Source: Nonomuraea spiralis
Lineage (GTDB): Bacteria; Actinomycetota; Actinomycetes; Streptosporangiales; Streptosporangiaceae
Direction: 5' to 3'
Assembly (NCBI RefSeq): GCF_014648435.1
Contig: NZ_BMRC01000006.1
Span: forward strand, 124,001 to 188,000
Length of the DNA: 64,000 nt
Each line of letters opens with the position of its first letter. Positions within the stretch are counted from its first letter, which is position 1. The notes beneath the pieces are model-generated. The model was not told where the DNA came from, ran no database searches, and saw only the letters and a list, made by a program, of their open reading frames with translations. A program made the position numbers and the translations under genes. Below are positions 43,191 through 51,261 of this stretch, piece by piece.

Positions 43191-43994
43191 CTAATTCGAT
43201 CTTGGCGAATCAGATCGGCTCGCCTGGCCGGCTTCGAGAACGAAGAACAAGAAGCACAGGAACCTCGTACGGGTGGGCTCGATCTCGCGGAGCTCCTCGG
43301 AGAACAGTTCGCGGGCTTCCGGCGCGAACGGCGGTTCGCTGATGACGCTGACACGAAAGCCGGCCGCGGCGAAGGCGTCGGTCATCGCGTGCAGCGGCCG
43401 ACTCCAGAACTTCAACTGGGCGGTCTGCCCGCCCATGGTCCATTCTTCGGTCCGGCTGCGGGTCTCGAAGTAGTTGGGCTTTTCCCCGGCCATGTGCTGA
43501 AAGAGGACGACGGAGAAAGGATGGTCGACCGAGACGAGGAGTCGGCCGCCAGGCTTCAGCACGCGTCGCAGCTCGGCCAGTGTCGGTCCCCAGTCCTCCA
43601 GGTAGTGCAGCACCAGGGACGCGGTGACGTCGTCGAACGCCTCGTCGGGGAAGGGCAGCGGGCCGGCCAGGTCGGCGACCCGCAGCTCCGCGTCGGCGCC
43701 CAGCCGGCGTCGGGCCTGCTCCAGCATCCCGGCGCTCGCGTCGATGCCGGTGACGACGGCGCCTCGATCGCGCAGCGCGGCGAACAGTGGACCCGAGCCG
43801 CAGCCGGCGTCGAGGATTCGCCGGCCGGTCACGTCCCCGGCGAGCTCCAGCATCGCGGGCCGCTCGTAGTAGGCGTTCAGGAGGCTCGTCTCGTTCTCGG
43901 CCGTGTACCCCTCGGCGATCATGTCATAGGCGTTGAGTGCGGAGGGGTTCGCGGTCTCAACGTGATCTTCGGGCGTCGTAGGCATGCGGGCCAT
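43191..43994 (-). CDS. Class I SAM-dependent methyltransferase
   Basis: A ~267-residue Rossmann-fold methyltransferase of the Methyltransf_11/UbiE-like group. Motif I is RRILDAGCGSGPLFAALRD, followed by the acidic VTGIDAS and the post-motif LVLHYLEDW and LKPGGRLLVSVDHPFS. Small-molecule substrate unknown. Start ATG 43994 or ATG 43985; neither has a clear ribosome site. Not obviously in an operon. The 269 bases to pfk hold nothing that I recognise. Confidence 0.88.
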   Translation of the reverse strand: MARMPTTPEDHVETANPSALNAYDMIAEGYTAENETSLLNAYYERPAMLELAGDVTGRRILDAGCGSGPLFAALRDRGAVVTGIDASAGMLEQARRRLGADAELRVADLAGPLPFPDEAFDDVTASLVLHYLEDWGPTLAELRRVLKPGGRLLVSVDHPFSVVLFQHMAGEKPNYFETRSRTEEWTMGGQTAQLKFWSRPLHAMTDAFAAAGFRVSVISEPPFAPEARELFSEELREIEPTRTRFLCFLFFVLEAGQASRSDSPRSN

Positions 43995-44133
43995 TTTGGC
44001 CCAGCGGTCTCGGCGGCACAGACATATGGCAGATCCGGAAGATCGAGGACCGAAGCCGCCTCTCCTCGCTCCTCGTACGCGCGGAACTCGCCTGGCGGAA
44101 GCGCGGGGCCGACCAGCGCCCCCAACGTCGACC

Positions 44134-44178
44134 GTCAACCAAGGGTTGACGCTGCAGAATCGTCAACCTATGGTTGAC
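44134..44178 (+). promoter_or_regulatory. Promoter embedded in two perfect 17-bp palindromes
   Basis: GTCAACC-AAG-GGTTGAC (44134-44150) and GTCAACC-TAT-GGTTGAC (44162-44178) are perfect and 28 bases apart centre to centre. The first contains the -35 TTGACG (44146-44151), the second the -10 TATGGT (44169-44174); the spacer is 17 bases and the ATG follows six bases after the -10. Binding at either palindrome would block RNA polymerase. The adjacent HTH protein is the natural candidate. Confidence 0.85.
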
Positions 44179-44180
44179 GC

Positions 44181-44906
44181 ATGGATGCAACCGTACGTCT
44201 CGACGACCTCATCGCCGCCATCAAGAGCCGTCACCCCGACGGCGACCCCCTCGGGCAGCTCTCCGACGCCGTCACGCTGGGCGAGCACCTGGGGGACGTG
44301 GCCGACCACCTGATCGGCCACTTCGTGGACCACGCCCGCCACTCCGGCGCCTCCTGGACGGAGATCGGGCGCAGCATGGGCGTCACCAAGCAGGCCGCGC
44401 AGAAGCGGTTCGTGGCCAAGGAGAGCGGCTCGCTCGCCGACGACCTGCGCAACTACGCCCGGTACACCGACAAGGCGCGGGTCGCGGTGGTCAAGGCGCA
44501 GGAGGAGGCGCGGCTCTCGGGGCACGACCACATCGAGGTCGGGCACCTGGTGCTCGGGCTGCTGCACGTGCCGAAGGCGCTGGCCGCCGCCACCATGGCG
44601 ACGCTCGGCGCCTCCCCCGAGGCGGTCAGGGAGGCCGTCACGGCCGCCATGGGCCCCGGGGGCGGGCAGTCGCCGGTCACCCTGCCGTTCGCCGCGCAGA
44701 GCGCCAAGGCGCTGGAGCTGACCCTGCGCGAGGCCCTGCGCCTCGGGCACAACTACGTCGGCACCGAGCACCTGCTGCTCGGCGTGCTCTCCCTGGAGGA
44801 GGGCCCGGTGGTGCAGGCCCTCGCCGACCTCGGCGTACGCAAGGAGCCGGCCGAGCGGGAGATCAAGAAGCGGCTGGAGGAGATCCTGCGCGAGCGGCAC
44901 CCCTAG
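44181..44906 (+). CDS. Clp N-domain protein with helix-turn-helix (putative autoregulator)
   Basis: A 241-residue cytosolic protein. The N-terminal third holds a helix-turn-helix (about 56-76, SWTEIGRSMGVTKQAAQKRF). The rest (about 95-240) is a double Clp_N repeat with HDHIEVGHLVLGLLH and LGHNYVGTEHLLLGVLSLEEG, as in the substrate-recognition domain of ClpC, but no AAA+ module follows. This HTH-ClpN architecture is found in actinomycetes; it may couple proteolysis or stress to transcription. Leaderless start at ATG 44181 directly after the second palindrome. Confidence 0.9.
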   Translation: MDATVRLDDLIAAIKSRHPDGDPLGQLSDAVTLGEHLGDVADHLIGHFVDHARHSGASWTEIGRSMGVTKQAAQKRFVAKESGSLADDLRNYARYTDKARVAVVKAQEEARLSGHDHIEVGHLVLGLLHVPKALAAATMATLGASPEAVREAVTAAMGPGGGQSPVTLPFAAQSAKALELTLREALRLGHNYVGTEHLLLGVLSLEEGPVVQALADLGVRKEPAEREIKKRLEEILRERHP

Positions 44907-46368
44907 GCGGTCCCGCGTGATCCCGGGCGGCGCGGTGGGGGGCCGGGGCGGGGCGTTCGGCGGGCGGGTGTTCGGCGGCGGGGTGTTCTCCGGCGGAGTG
45001 TTCGGCGGCCGGGCCGGCGGCGAAGCGGGTCAGCACGTTCGTGGTCGCGCGGCGGGTGAAGGCGGCCGCCGACTCGGGGACGCCGTGGCCGCACTTCTTG
45101 CCGCGCATCGCGCACACCCAGCGCATCGTGCCCGACGCGAACACCCCGGCCCCGCTCGGCGCCGTGTAGTACGTGCTCTGCGACGTCGTCGTCCGTCCCG
45201 CGCACGAGAAGGGCGAGTCGGCCAGCACCTCGACGCCCTTCGGCGAGCCACGCGAGACCTTGTCGGTCTCCGGGCCGACCATGCCGGGGAAACGCCGCCC
45301 CCGGGTGCCCGCGAAGATCCAGTGGCCGGGCCTGCTGACCGTGTAGGCGCCCTGGGCCGGGAAGCAGTCGTACATCTGGCCCACCAGGGCGCTCTCCGGG
45401 CGGGAGTCCCGCCACAGCGGGCACAGCCGTTCCTTGTCGCAGGCGACCGTCCTGCCCTGGATCGCGATGCGCCAGTAGATGGCGTTCGCGCCGAGGAAGG
45501 CGAGGTTCGTCCCGCTGTCCCGGGCGCGGGTGACGGCCGTGCGCATGGCGGGCGACCAGTACTCGTCGTGGCCGAGCGAGACCACCGCCTTGGCGCCGTC
45601 GAGCACGCCGGGGCCGAGGTCGAGGCTCGTGAGGTAGGCCAGGGGCACCTTGCTGCGTTCGGCCACGGCCAGCGCCGACTGCTCGAAGTCGAGGAACAGG
45701 CGGGCGCCGCCCCCGTCGTACGGGCGGTCGAAGGTGACCGCGCGCGAGCGGTCGGCGAAGCCGCCCGGCCCCAGGTACAGGCTGCGTCCGCCCCACAGGT
45801 TGTACGCCTGCCAGGTGGTGACCGCGTTCACCAGCACCACGCGGCCCCGGGTGGAGGCCGAACGTACCGTGACGGGCACGTACCGCTGGGCGCCGGTGGA
45901 GGCGTCGAGCCTGATCAGGTACGCGCCCTCCGCCCAGCCGCCGGTGTCCACGGTGAGCGAGGGTTTCCAGTGGGCGGCGGTCACCGTGCCGTGCACGGTT
46001 CTGGCCGGGGACTGGCGTACCCCCTTGACCTGGGACGACTCCCACACCTTGACCGGGTGCGCGCCCATCCTGAAGGCGCTGGCGGTGAAGCGCGGCGCGG
46101 TGGTGGAGACGCGCAGGCCGAAACGTTCGCCGGGCAGCACGCTGACGTGGTCGGCGTAGCCCTCGATCTCGTGGTCGGCCCCGCGGGTGGTGATCCGCCA
46201 CGACTGCGCGGCGTCCACCGCCGTCGGCTCCGGGCTGGGCTCCCGGCTGGGCTCCGGGGGCCGGGGCGCGGACGGCGCGGGCGGCGCGGGGCGTACGGGT
46301 GGGCCGCCGCAGGCCGCGGCCGGCAGGACGGCGATCAGCAGGGCGAGAAGCAACAGGATCTTGCGCAC
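44863..46368 (-). CDS. N,N-dimethylformamidase large-subunit-like lipoprotein
   Basis: An exported ~500-residue protein. The signal peptide ends in a lipobox (VLPAAAC), followed by a Pro-rich linker. The main part resembles the C-terminal domain of the N,N-dimethylformamidase beta subunit: WQAYNLWGGRSLY, VSLGHDEYWSPAMR, NLAFLGANAIYWRI. Catalysis is not established for such secreted relatives. The C-terminal tail has a degenerate AEHP repeat with several His (DNA period 15). GTG 46368 is preferred; GTG 46383 possible. Its 3' end overlaps the convergent Clp-N gene by 44 bases. Confidence 0.8.
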   Translation of the reverse strand: MRKILLLLALLIAVLPAAACGGPPVRPAPPAPSAPRPPEPSREPSPEPTAVDAAQSWRITTRGADHEIEGYADHVSVLPGERFGLRVSTTAPRFTASAFRMGAHPVKVWESSQVKGVRQSPARTVHGTVTAAHWKPSLTVDTGGWAEGAYLIRLDASTGAQRYVPVTVRSASTRGRVVLVNAVTTWQAYNLWGGRSLYLGPGGFADRSRAVTFDRPYDGGGARLFLDFEQSALAVAERSKVPLAYLTSLDLGPGVLDGAKAVVSLGHDEYWSPAMRTAVTRARDSGTNLAFLGANAIYWRIAIQGRTVACDKERLCPLWRDSRPESALVGQMYDCFPAQGAYTVSRPGHWIFAGTRGRRFPGMVGPETDKVSRGSPKGVEVLADSPFSCAGRTTTSQSTYYTAPSGAGVFASGTMRWVCAMRGKKCGHGVPESAAAFTRRATTNVLTRFAAGPAAEHSAGEHPAAEHPPAERPAPAPHRAARDHAGPPRGAARAGSPPAAS

Positions 46369-46498
46369 CCCGCCATCGTCCACGGCCCGGCGCCGGACCG
46401 GGCCGCGACTTGGCCAACTTCTTACACGACCGGCGACTCCCGCCGACCCCCGTACGACCTGCGGCTCCGGGCCCGGCTCCGCCACCGGGCCCGGCCTG

Positions 46499-47398
46499 TC
46501 ACACGGGCAGCACGCAGGCCGGGCTGGGCACCTCGTACGCCTGCCCGGCGGGTTCCGGCACGCCGTCCTTGAGCGTGAACACGATGACCTCGCCGGACTT
46601 CTGGTTGGCGACGTACAGGCGGTCGCCGGTGATGGCGAAGTGCCGGGGCCAGTCGCCGCCGGAGGGCACCTCGGCCACCGGGGACAGGTCGGCGGCGCGC
46701 AGCACCGAGACCGTGTTGGGCCCGCGGTTGGCGACGTAGACGAAGTCGCCGTCGAGCTGGAGGTGGGAGGGGAAGTTCTGGCCGCCGTCGCGGGAGGCGG
46801 GGACGACGGTGCGGCGCTCGCCCTCGACGAGGGTCACGGTGCCGTCCAGCTCGCCGGCCACGTACAGGCGGTCGCCGTCGAAGGCGAGGTGGCGCGGGCC
46901 GCTGCCCGGGGCCAGGGTGATCGGGTCGAGCGGGGCGCCGTCCAGGCGGTAGCGGCGGATCTCGTCGGTGCCGAGGTCGGCGACGTGCAGCACGTCGTCG
47001 TGGAAGACGCACTGGTGGGCGTGCGGGCCGGCCTGGCGGTCGATGTCGGGGCCCGAGCCCACGTGCCGCAGGACGATCGGGTCGCCGGTGAAGGCGCCCC
47101 GCTCGTCCAGGCGGTGCAGGCTGGCGGTGCCGTCGCCGTAGTTGGCCGCGGCCAGCAGGCTGCCCGAGGGGTGCACGGCGACGTGGCACGGGCTGTCGCC
47201 CTCGCTGGGCCGTTCGTCCAGCGGGGAAAGGGCTCCCTGGGTGGTGTAGGCGGTGAGCCGGCCGCGTTCCAGCTCGCCGGCGGCGTACAGCACCGGCAGG
47301 GTGGGGTGCGCGGCCAGGAAGGACGGCGAGGCCACGCGGGTCAGCTCGCCGCCGACCGTGAAGATGCCGGGACCGTAACCGCCTATGTACAGCTTCAC
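46499..47398 (-). CDS. Lactonase-family beta-propeller (6-phosphogluconolactonase type)
   Basis: A 299-residue seven-bladed propeller of the YbhE/Pgl family: KLYIGGYGPGIF at the start, HVAVHPSGSLLAAANYGDG, GPHAHQC, VADLGTDEIRRYR, GPRHLAF, VYVANRGPNTVSV and WPRHFAITGDRLYVANQKS repeat the blade pattern. Some members hydrolyse 6-phosphogluconolactone; the metabolic role here is open. GTG 47398 follows AAGAAGGAT by seven bases; upstream codons lie in the divergent promoter. Only 31 bases separate it from the MarR-GNAT gene. Confidence 0.88.
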   Translation of the reverse strand: MKLYIGGYGPGIFTVGGELTRVASPSFLAAHPTLPVLYAAGELERGRLTAYTTQGALSPLDERPSEGDSPCHVAVHPSGSLLAAANYGDGTASLHRLDERGAFTGDPIVLRHVGSGPDIDRQAGPHAHQCVFHDDVLHVADLGTDEIRRYRLDGAPLDPITLAPGSGPRHLAFDGDRLYVAGELDGTVTLVEGERRTVVPASRDGGQNFPSHLQLDGDFVYVANRGPNTVSVLRAADLSPVAEVPSGGDWPRHFAITGDRLYVANQKSGEVIVFTLKDGVPEPAGQAYEVPSPACVLPV

Positions 47399-47429
47399 AA
47401 TGGGATCCTTCTTATGGTTGACTGTGGCA

Positions 47430-48350
47430 ATGAGTTCGTTGACGGAGGCAAGGGTTTCTGAGATCAGAGCCTTCAACCGGTTCTATACGAAAGTGATCGG
47501 CGTCCTCCAGGCGGGCATGCTCGACTCGCCCTACTCGCTGACCGAGGTGCGGGTGTTGTTCGAGCTCGCGCACGCCGACAGCATGGAGACCGGGGAGCTG
47601 CGCGGCCTGCTCGACCTGGACGCGGGCTACCTGAGCCGGATCCTGACCCGATTCGAGGGCGACGGGCTGATCACCCGCGAGCGGTCGGCCGCCGACGCCC
47701 GCAAACAGCTCGTACGGCTGACCGCGGCCGGCGCCGCCACCTTCGCCGGCCTCGACCGCCGCTCGGCCGAGGAGATCGAGCGCCTGCTCGGCGGCCTGCC
47801 CGAGGAGGACCGGGCGCTGCTGGTCGGCAGCATGGCCACGATCAGGCGGCTGCTCGGGGAGGGCTCTGACCGTTCGTACGTGATCAGGCCCCCGCGCACC
47901 GGCGACCTGGGCTGGGTCGCCTACCGCCACGGCGCGCTCTACAGCGCCGAGTACGGGTGGGGCACCGAGTTCGAGCAGCTCGTGGCCCGGATCGTGGGCG
48001 CCTACGACCCCGCCCGCGACGCCGGCTGGATCGCCGAGGTGGACGGCGAACGCGCCGGCTGCGTGTTCTGCGTGCACCAGGACGACACGACGGCCAAGCT
48101 GCGCATGCTGCTGGTCGAGCCGTCGGCGCGGGGGCTGGGGATCGGGCGGCGCCTGGTGGCCGAGTGCCTGCGCCACGCCAGGGCCAGGGGCTACGGGCGG
48201 ATCACGCTGTGGACGCGCGACTGCCTGGTGAGCGCGCGGCGCATCTACCAGACGGCCGGGTTCGAGCTGGAGTCGGCGGAGAAGGGCACGGAGAACGGCG
48301 CCGAGGTCACCGAGGAGATGTGGTCGCTCGACCTCGCGGCCACCAGTTGA
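47430..48350 (+). CDS. MarR regulator fused to GNAT acetyltransferase
   Basis: A ~306-residue two-domain protein. Residues ~1-145 are a MarR winged helix (LTEVRVLFELAH, LRGLLDLDAGYLSRILTRFEGDGLITRERSAADARKQ) and ~150-306 a GNAT domain with the acetyl-CoA loop RMLLVEPSARGLGIGRRLV. Such fusions occur across bacteria; acetylation may be linked to ligand sensing, but no substrate is known. Start ATG 47430 (ATG 47400 possible). TTGAC-TGT-GGCAA directly before the start is a near-palindrome. Divergent from the lactonase gene, the likely target. Confidence 0.9.
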   Translation: MSSLTEARVSEIRAFNRFYTKVIGVLQAGMLDSPYSLTEVRVLFELAHADSMETGELRGLLDLDAGYLSRILTRFEGDGLITRERSAADARKQLVRLTAAGAATFAGLDRRSAEEIERLLGGLPEEDRALLVGSMATIRRLLGEGSDRSYVIRPPRTGDLGWVAYRHGALYSAEYGWGTEFEQLVARIVGAYDPARDAGWIAEVDGERAGCVFCVHQDDTTAKLRMLLVEPSARGLGIGRRLVAECLRHARARGYGRITLWTRDCLVSARRIYQTAGFELESAEKGTENGAEVTEEMWSLDLAATS

Positions 48351-50496
48351 GCGGCCCGGCCAGGCGCATCAGGCTCGGCACCAGCACCGCCCTGATCACG
48401 GTGGCGTCCACCAGCACCGCCACCGCCATGCCGACCCCGAGCATCTGCACGAACACCACGCGCGCGGTGGCGTAGGCGGCGAACGTGAGCGCCAGGATGC
48501 CGCCCGCCGCGGTGATCAGGGGCGCGCCGCGTTGCAGGCCGGTGGCGACGGCCCGCGCGGTGTCGCCCGTCCGGTCGTACTCCTCCTTGATCCGGGACAG
48601 CAGGAAGACCTCGTAGTCCATCGACAGGCCGTAGGCGACGCAGAGCATGAGGATCGGGATGCTCGGGTCGAGCGTGCCGGTCGGGGTGAAGCCGAGCAGC
48701 CCGGACAGGTGGCCCTCCTGGAAGATCCATACGACGGCGCCGAACATGACGCCGAGGCTGAGGACGTTCAGCAGGGTCGCCTTGAGCGGGAGCACCAGGC
48801 TGCGGGTCATCAGGAACAACACCGCGAACGTGACGCCCAGCATGAGCGCGAGCACCAGCGGCAGGCGGTCCACGACGGAGGCGCGGTAGTCGGCCAGCTC
48901 GGCGGGGTAGCCGCCGACCAGCACCTCGAAGGGCGGCGGCACGGCCCGTACGGCCGCCACGAGCCGCACCGGGTCGCCCGCCAGCGCCTCGGCGGACGGC
49001 ACGACCGACAACCACGCGCCCTCGCCGCGGAAGCGGGCCGGGTCGCCGTCGCCGACGCGCCGGCCCGCCGCGTACGAGCCGACGGCGGAGTCGACCTGGG
49101 CGACGCCCGGCACCCGCGAGAGCCGCACCGCGTACGCCGGGACGTCGCCCGGTGTCGCCCCCTTCGAGATGATCTGGATGGCGTCGGTCTCCTCCGCCGG
49201 GAAGGCCCGCCTGATGACCTCCTGGGTCTGCCGGGAGGACGCCTCCGGCGGCAGGATGCGGTCGTCGGCCGTACCGAAGCGCAGGCCGAGGAACGGCGAG
49301 GCGAGCACCAGCAGCAGCGCCGCGGCCAGGCCGCCGGACACCAGCGGGCGGCGCATGACCCGGGTGGCCAGGCCGTGCCAGAAGCCGGTGTGCCGCTCGG
49401 GCCGCTGCCGCCTGGGCACCATCGTGCCGCCCGCGACGGCCAGCACGGCGGGCAGCACGATCACCGCCGAGAACAGGCCGCCGGCCACGACCGCGATGCC
49501 CGCGTAGGCGAAGGAGCGCAGGAAGTCGAAGGGCAGCGCGAACAGCACGGCCAGCGAGGCGGCCACGGTGAGGCCGCTGAACAACACGGTCCTTCCGGCG
49601 TGCTCGACGGCCCCGGCGACGGCCGCCGCGCGGTCGCGCCCGGCGCGGACCTCCTCACGGAAACGCTGGACGACGAACAGGCAGTAGTCGATGCCGAGCC
49701 CGAGGCCCATGGCCAGGGTGAGGTTGAGGGCGAACGTCGAGATCCCGGTGAACGGCAGCACGCCCCGCAACAGGGCCAGGCCGACCACCATGGCCAGCAC
49801 CCCGGCCAGGATCGGCACCAGGGCGGCCATCGCGCGCCGCTGGTAGAGCCAGAGCAGCACGAACGCCAGCGGGAAGATCACCAGCTCGGCCCGGACGAAG
49901 TCCTGCCTGGCCAGCGGCACGGTCTCGCGGAACACCTCCTCCCCTCCCCCGGCCCTGACCTGGAACGGGCCCTGCTCGCCGACGATCCGCGGGACCAGGC
50001 CGGGCAACACCCGCGTCCGCACGTGGTCGGCGTCGCCGGGGACCCGTACGACGACGAGCGCGTGCCTGCCGTCCGCGCTGCGCAGGGTGGCGGGCCTGCC
50101 CCTGGTCCAGTACGAGGACGCCTCCGCGACGCCCTCCGCCCGGCCGATCCGCGCGGTGAGCTCCCGGCCCGCCGCCTCGGCCGCGGGGTCGTCGACGGTT
50201 CCGGACGTGACGGCGCCCGATCTGACCGTTGCCAGGAAGACCAGGTCGGGGCTGCCGGTGGCGAACCGGCGTACGAGCTCGGCCTGCGCCCGGTCGGACT
50301 CCGAGCCCGGCGCCTCGAAGCGGGCCAGCGACAGGCGGGACACCGTCCCGGCGGCCAGCGTGCCCGCGACGACCAGGACGAGCGCGGCCAGGGCCAGCAC
50401 GAGCCGGCGGCGGCGGACGAGGAGGTGGCCCAGCCGGCGCAGCGGCGGCCCGCCGGCCGTGGCGCGCGGGCTCCGGGCGGCGACGTTCACGGCCAC
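48307..50496 (-). CDS. MMPL-family transporter
   Basis: A ~730-residue RND-superfamily exporter with twelve predicted membrane helices in two halves, each with a large extracytoplasmic loop. GIDYCLFVVQRFREE in the first half and GLSMDYEVFLLSRIKEE in the second are the signature D-Y motifs of MMPL transporters, which export lipids or small molecules by proton flow. GTG 50496 is the first sensible in-frame start; the frame stays open into the intergenic operator region. It is divergent from a TetR regulator and overlaps the MarR-GNAT gene by 44 bases. Confidence 0.9.
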   Translation of the reverse strand: MAVNVAARSPRATAGGPPLRRLGHLLVRRRRLVLALAALVLVVAGTLAAGTVSRLSLARFEAPGSESDRAQAELVRRFATGSPDLVFLATVRSGAVTSGTVDDPAAEAAGRELTARIGRAEGVAEASSYWTRGRPATLRSADGRHALVVVRVPGDADHVRTRVLPGLVPRIVGEQGPFQVRAGGGEEVFRETVPLARQDFVRAELVIFPLAFVLLWLYQRRAMAALVPILAGVLAMVVGLALLRGVLPFTGISTFALNLTLAMGLGLGIDYCLFVVQRFREEVRAGRDRAAAVAGAVEHAGRTVLFSGLTVAASLAVLFALPFDFLRSFAYAGIAVVAGGLFSAVIVLPAVLAVAGGTMVPRRQRPERHTGFWHGLATRVMRRPLVSGGLAAALLLVLASPFLGLRFGTADDRILPPEASSRQTQEVIRRAFPAEETDAIQIISKGATPGDVPAYAVRLSRVPGVAQVDSAVGSYAAGRRVGDGDPARFRGEGAWLSVVPSAEALAGDPVRLVAAVRAVPPPFEVLVGGYPAELADYRASVVDRLPLVLALMLGVTFAVLFLMTRSLVLPLKATLLNVLSLGVMFGAVVWIFQEGHLSGLLGFTPTGTLDPSIPILMLCVAYGLSMDYEVFLLSRIKEEYDRTGDTARAVATGLQRGAPLITAAGGILALTFAAYATARVVFVQMLGVGMAVAVLVDATVIRAVLVPSLMRLAGPLNWWPRGRATTSPR

Positions 50497-50616
50497 GCCC
50501 GCACCGCCCGCGCCCGCACGGGGCCTGATGGGCCTGATGGGCAGGTTCTCATGGGATCTCCCGATGGAAACTCGGTAAACTACTCGTGTTTCGCTGTCGA
50601 ACCCAGAAATACAAGT

Positions 50617-50630
50617 AAATGCTCGCATTT
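50617..50630. promoter_or_regulatory. Candidate TetR operator between MMPL and tetR
   Basis: AAATGC-TC-GCATTT is a perfect 14-bp palindrome in AT-rich DNA, 17 bases before the tetR ATG. Confidence 0.55.
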
Positions 50631-50646
50631 GTCAACGAGGTGGCCC

Positions 50647-51240
50647 ATGCCTGAACGCACGGTCCGCAGGCAGGCACGCGGCCTGAAGCGGATGGCCGAG
50701 ATCCTCGACGCCGCGGAGTCGATGATCGCCGAGGTCGGCTACCCGGAGCTGACGACCAACCAGGTCGCGGCGCGGGCCGGGCTCTCCCCCGGCTCGCTGT
50801 ACCAGTTCTTCCGGAACAAGGAGGAGATCCTCGACGGCCTGGTGGCCCGGTACACCGACGACCGGGAGGAGTTCTGGGCGGCCCGGCTGTCGGCGGTGAC
50901 CCCGGATGTCCCGCTGGAGGTGCTGGTGGGCGCGTTCGTGGACGAGAGCGTGGCGTTCAAGGCCGAGTCGCCGGCGTACTGGTCGCTGCTGTACGGGTCG
51001 GCGACGGGCGACCGGCTCGCGGCGGCCTCGCAGCGCATGCACGCGGCGCTCGCGGAGCAGATCGCGGCGCTGCTGCGGCGGCGTTCGCCCGGCCTGCCGG
51101 AGGAGCGGGCACGGCTCAACGCGACGATGGCACTGGCCATGGTGAAGGCGGTGCTGCCCATGCTGGGCCCGGCCACGCCGGAGCACGGCGCGGAGCTCGT
51201 GGCCGAGCTGAAGCTCATGCTGGTGCGCTACCTGGCCTGA
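50647..51240 (+). CDS. TetR-family regulator of the MMPL transporter
   Basis: A 197-residue protein with the N-terminal TetR helix-turn-helix (RMAEILDAAESMIAEVGYPELT, TNQVAARAGLSPGSLYQFFRNKEEIL) and a variable C-terminal ligand domain. GAGGTGG stands three to four bases before ATG 50647. Position opposite the transporter, with a palindrome between, suggests it represses export until a substrate binds. Confidence 0.93.
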   Translation: MPERTVRRQARGLKRMAEILDAAESMIAEVGYPELTTNQVAARAGLSPGSLYQFFRNKEEILDGLVARYTDDREEFWAARLSAVTPDVPLEVLVGAFVDESVAFKAESPAYWSLLYGSATGDRLAAASQRMHAALAEQIAALLRRRSPGLPEERARLNATMALAMVKAVLPMLGPATPEHGAELVAELKLMLVRYLA

Positions 51241-51241
51241 C

Positions 51242-51260
51242 CCCGGGGGCTGCCCCCGGG
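51242..51260. terminator. Bidirectional terminator palindrome
   Basis: CCCGGGGGC-T-GCCCCCGGG fills the 21 bases between the convergent tetR and DUF839 genes. Confidence 0.65.
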
Positions 51261-51261
51261 A

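Noticed and set aside
48532..50646. Long upstream extension of the tetR gene at 50647
   Set aside because: It is antisense to the MMPL transporter. The TetR domain begins at ATG 50647, which has its own ribosome site.
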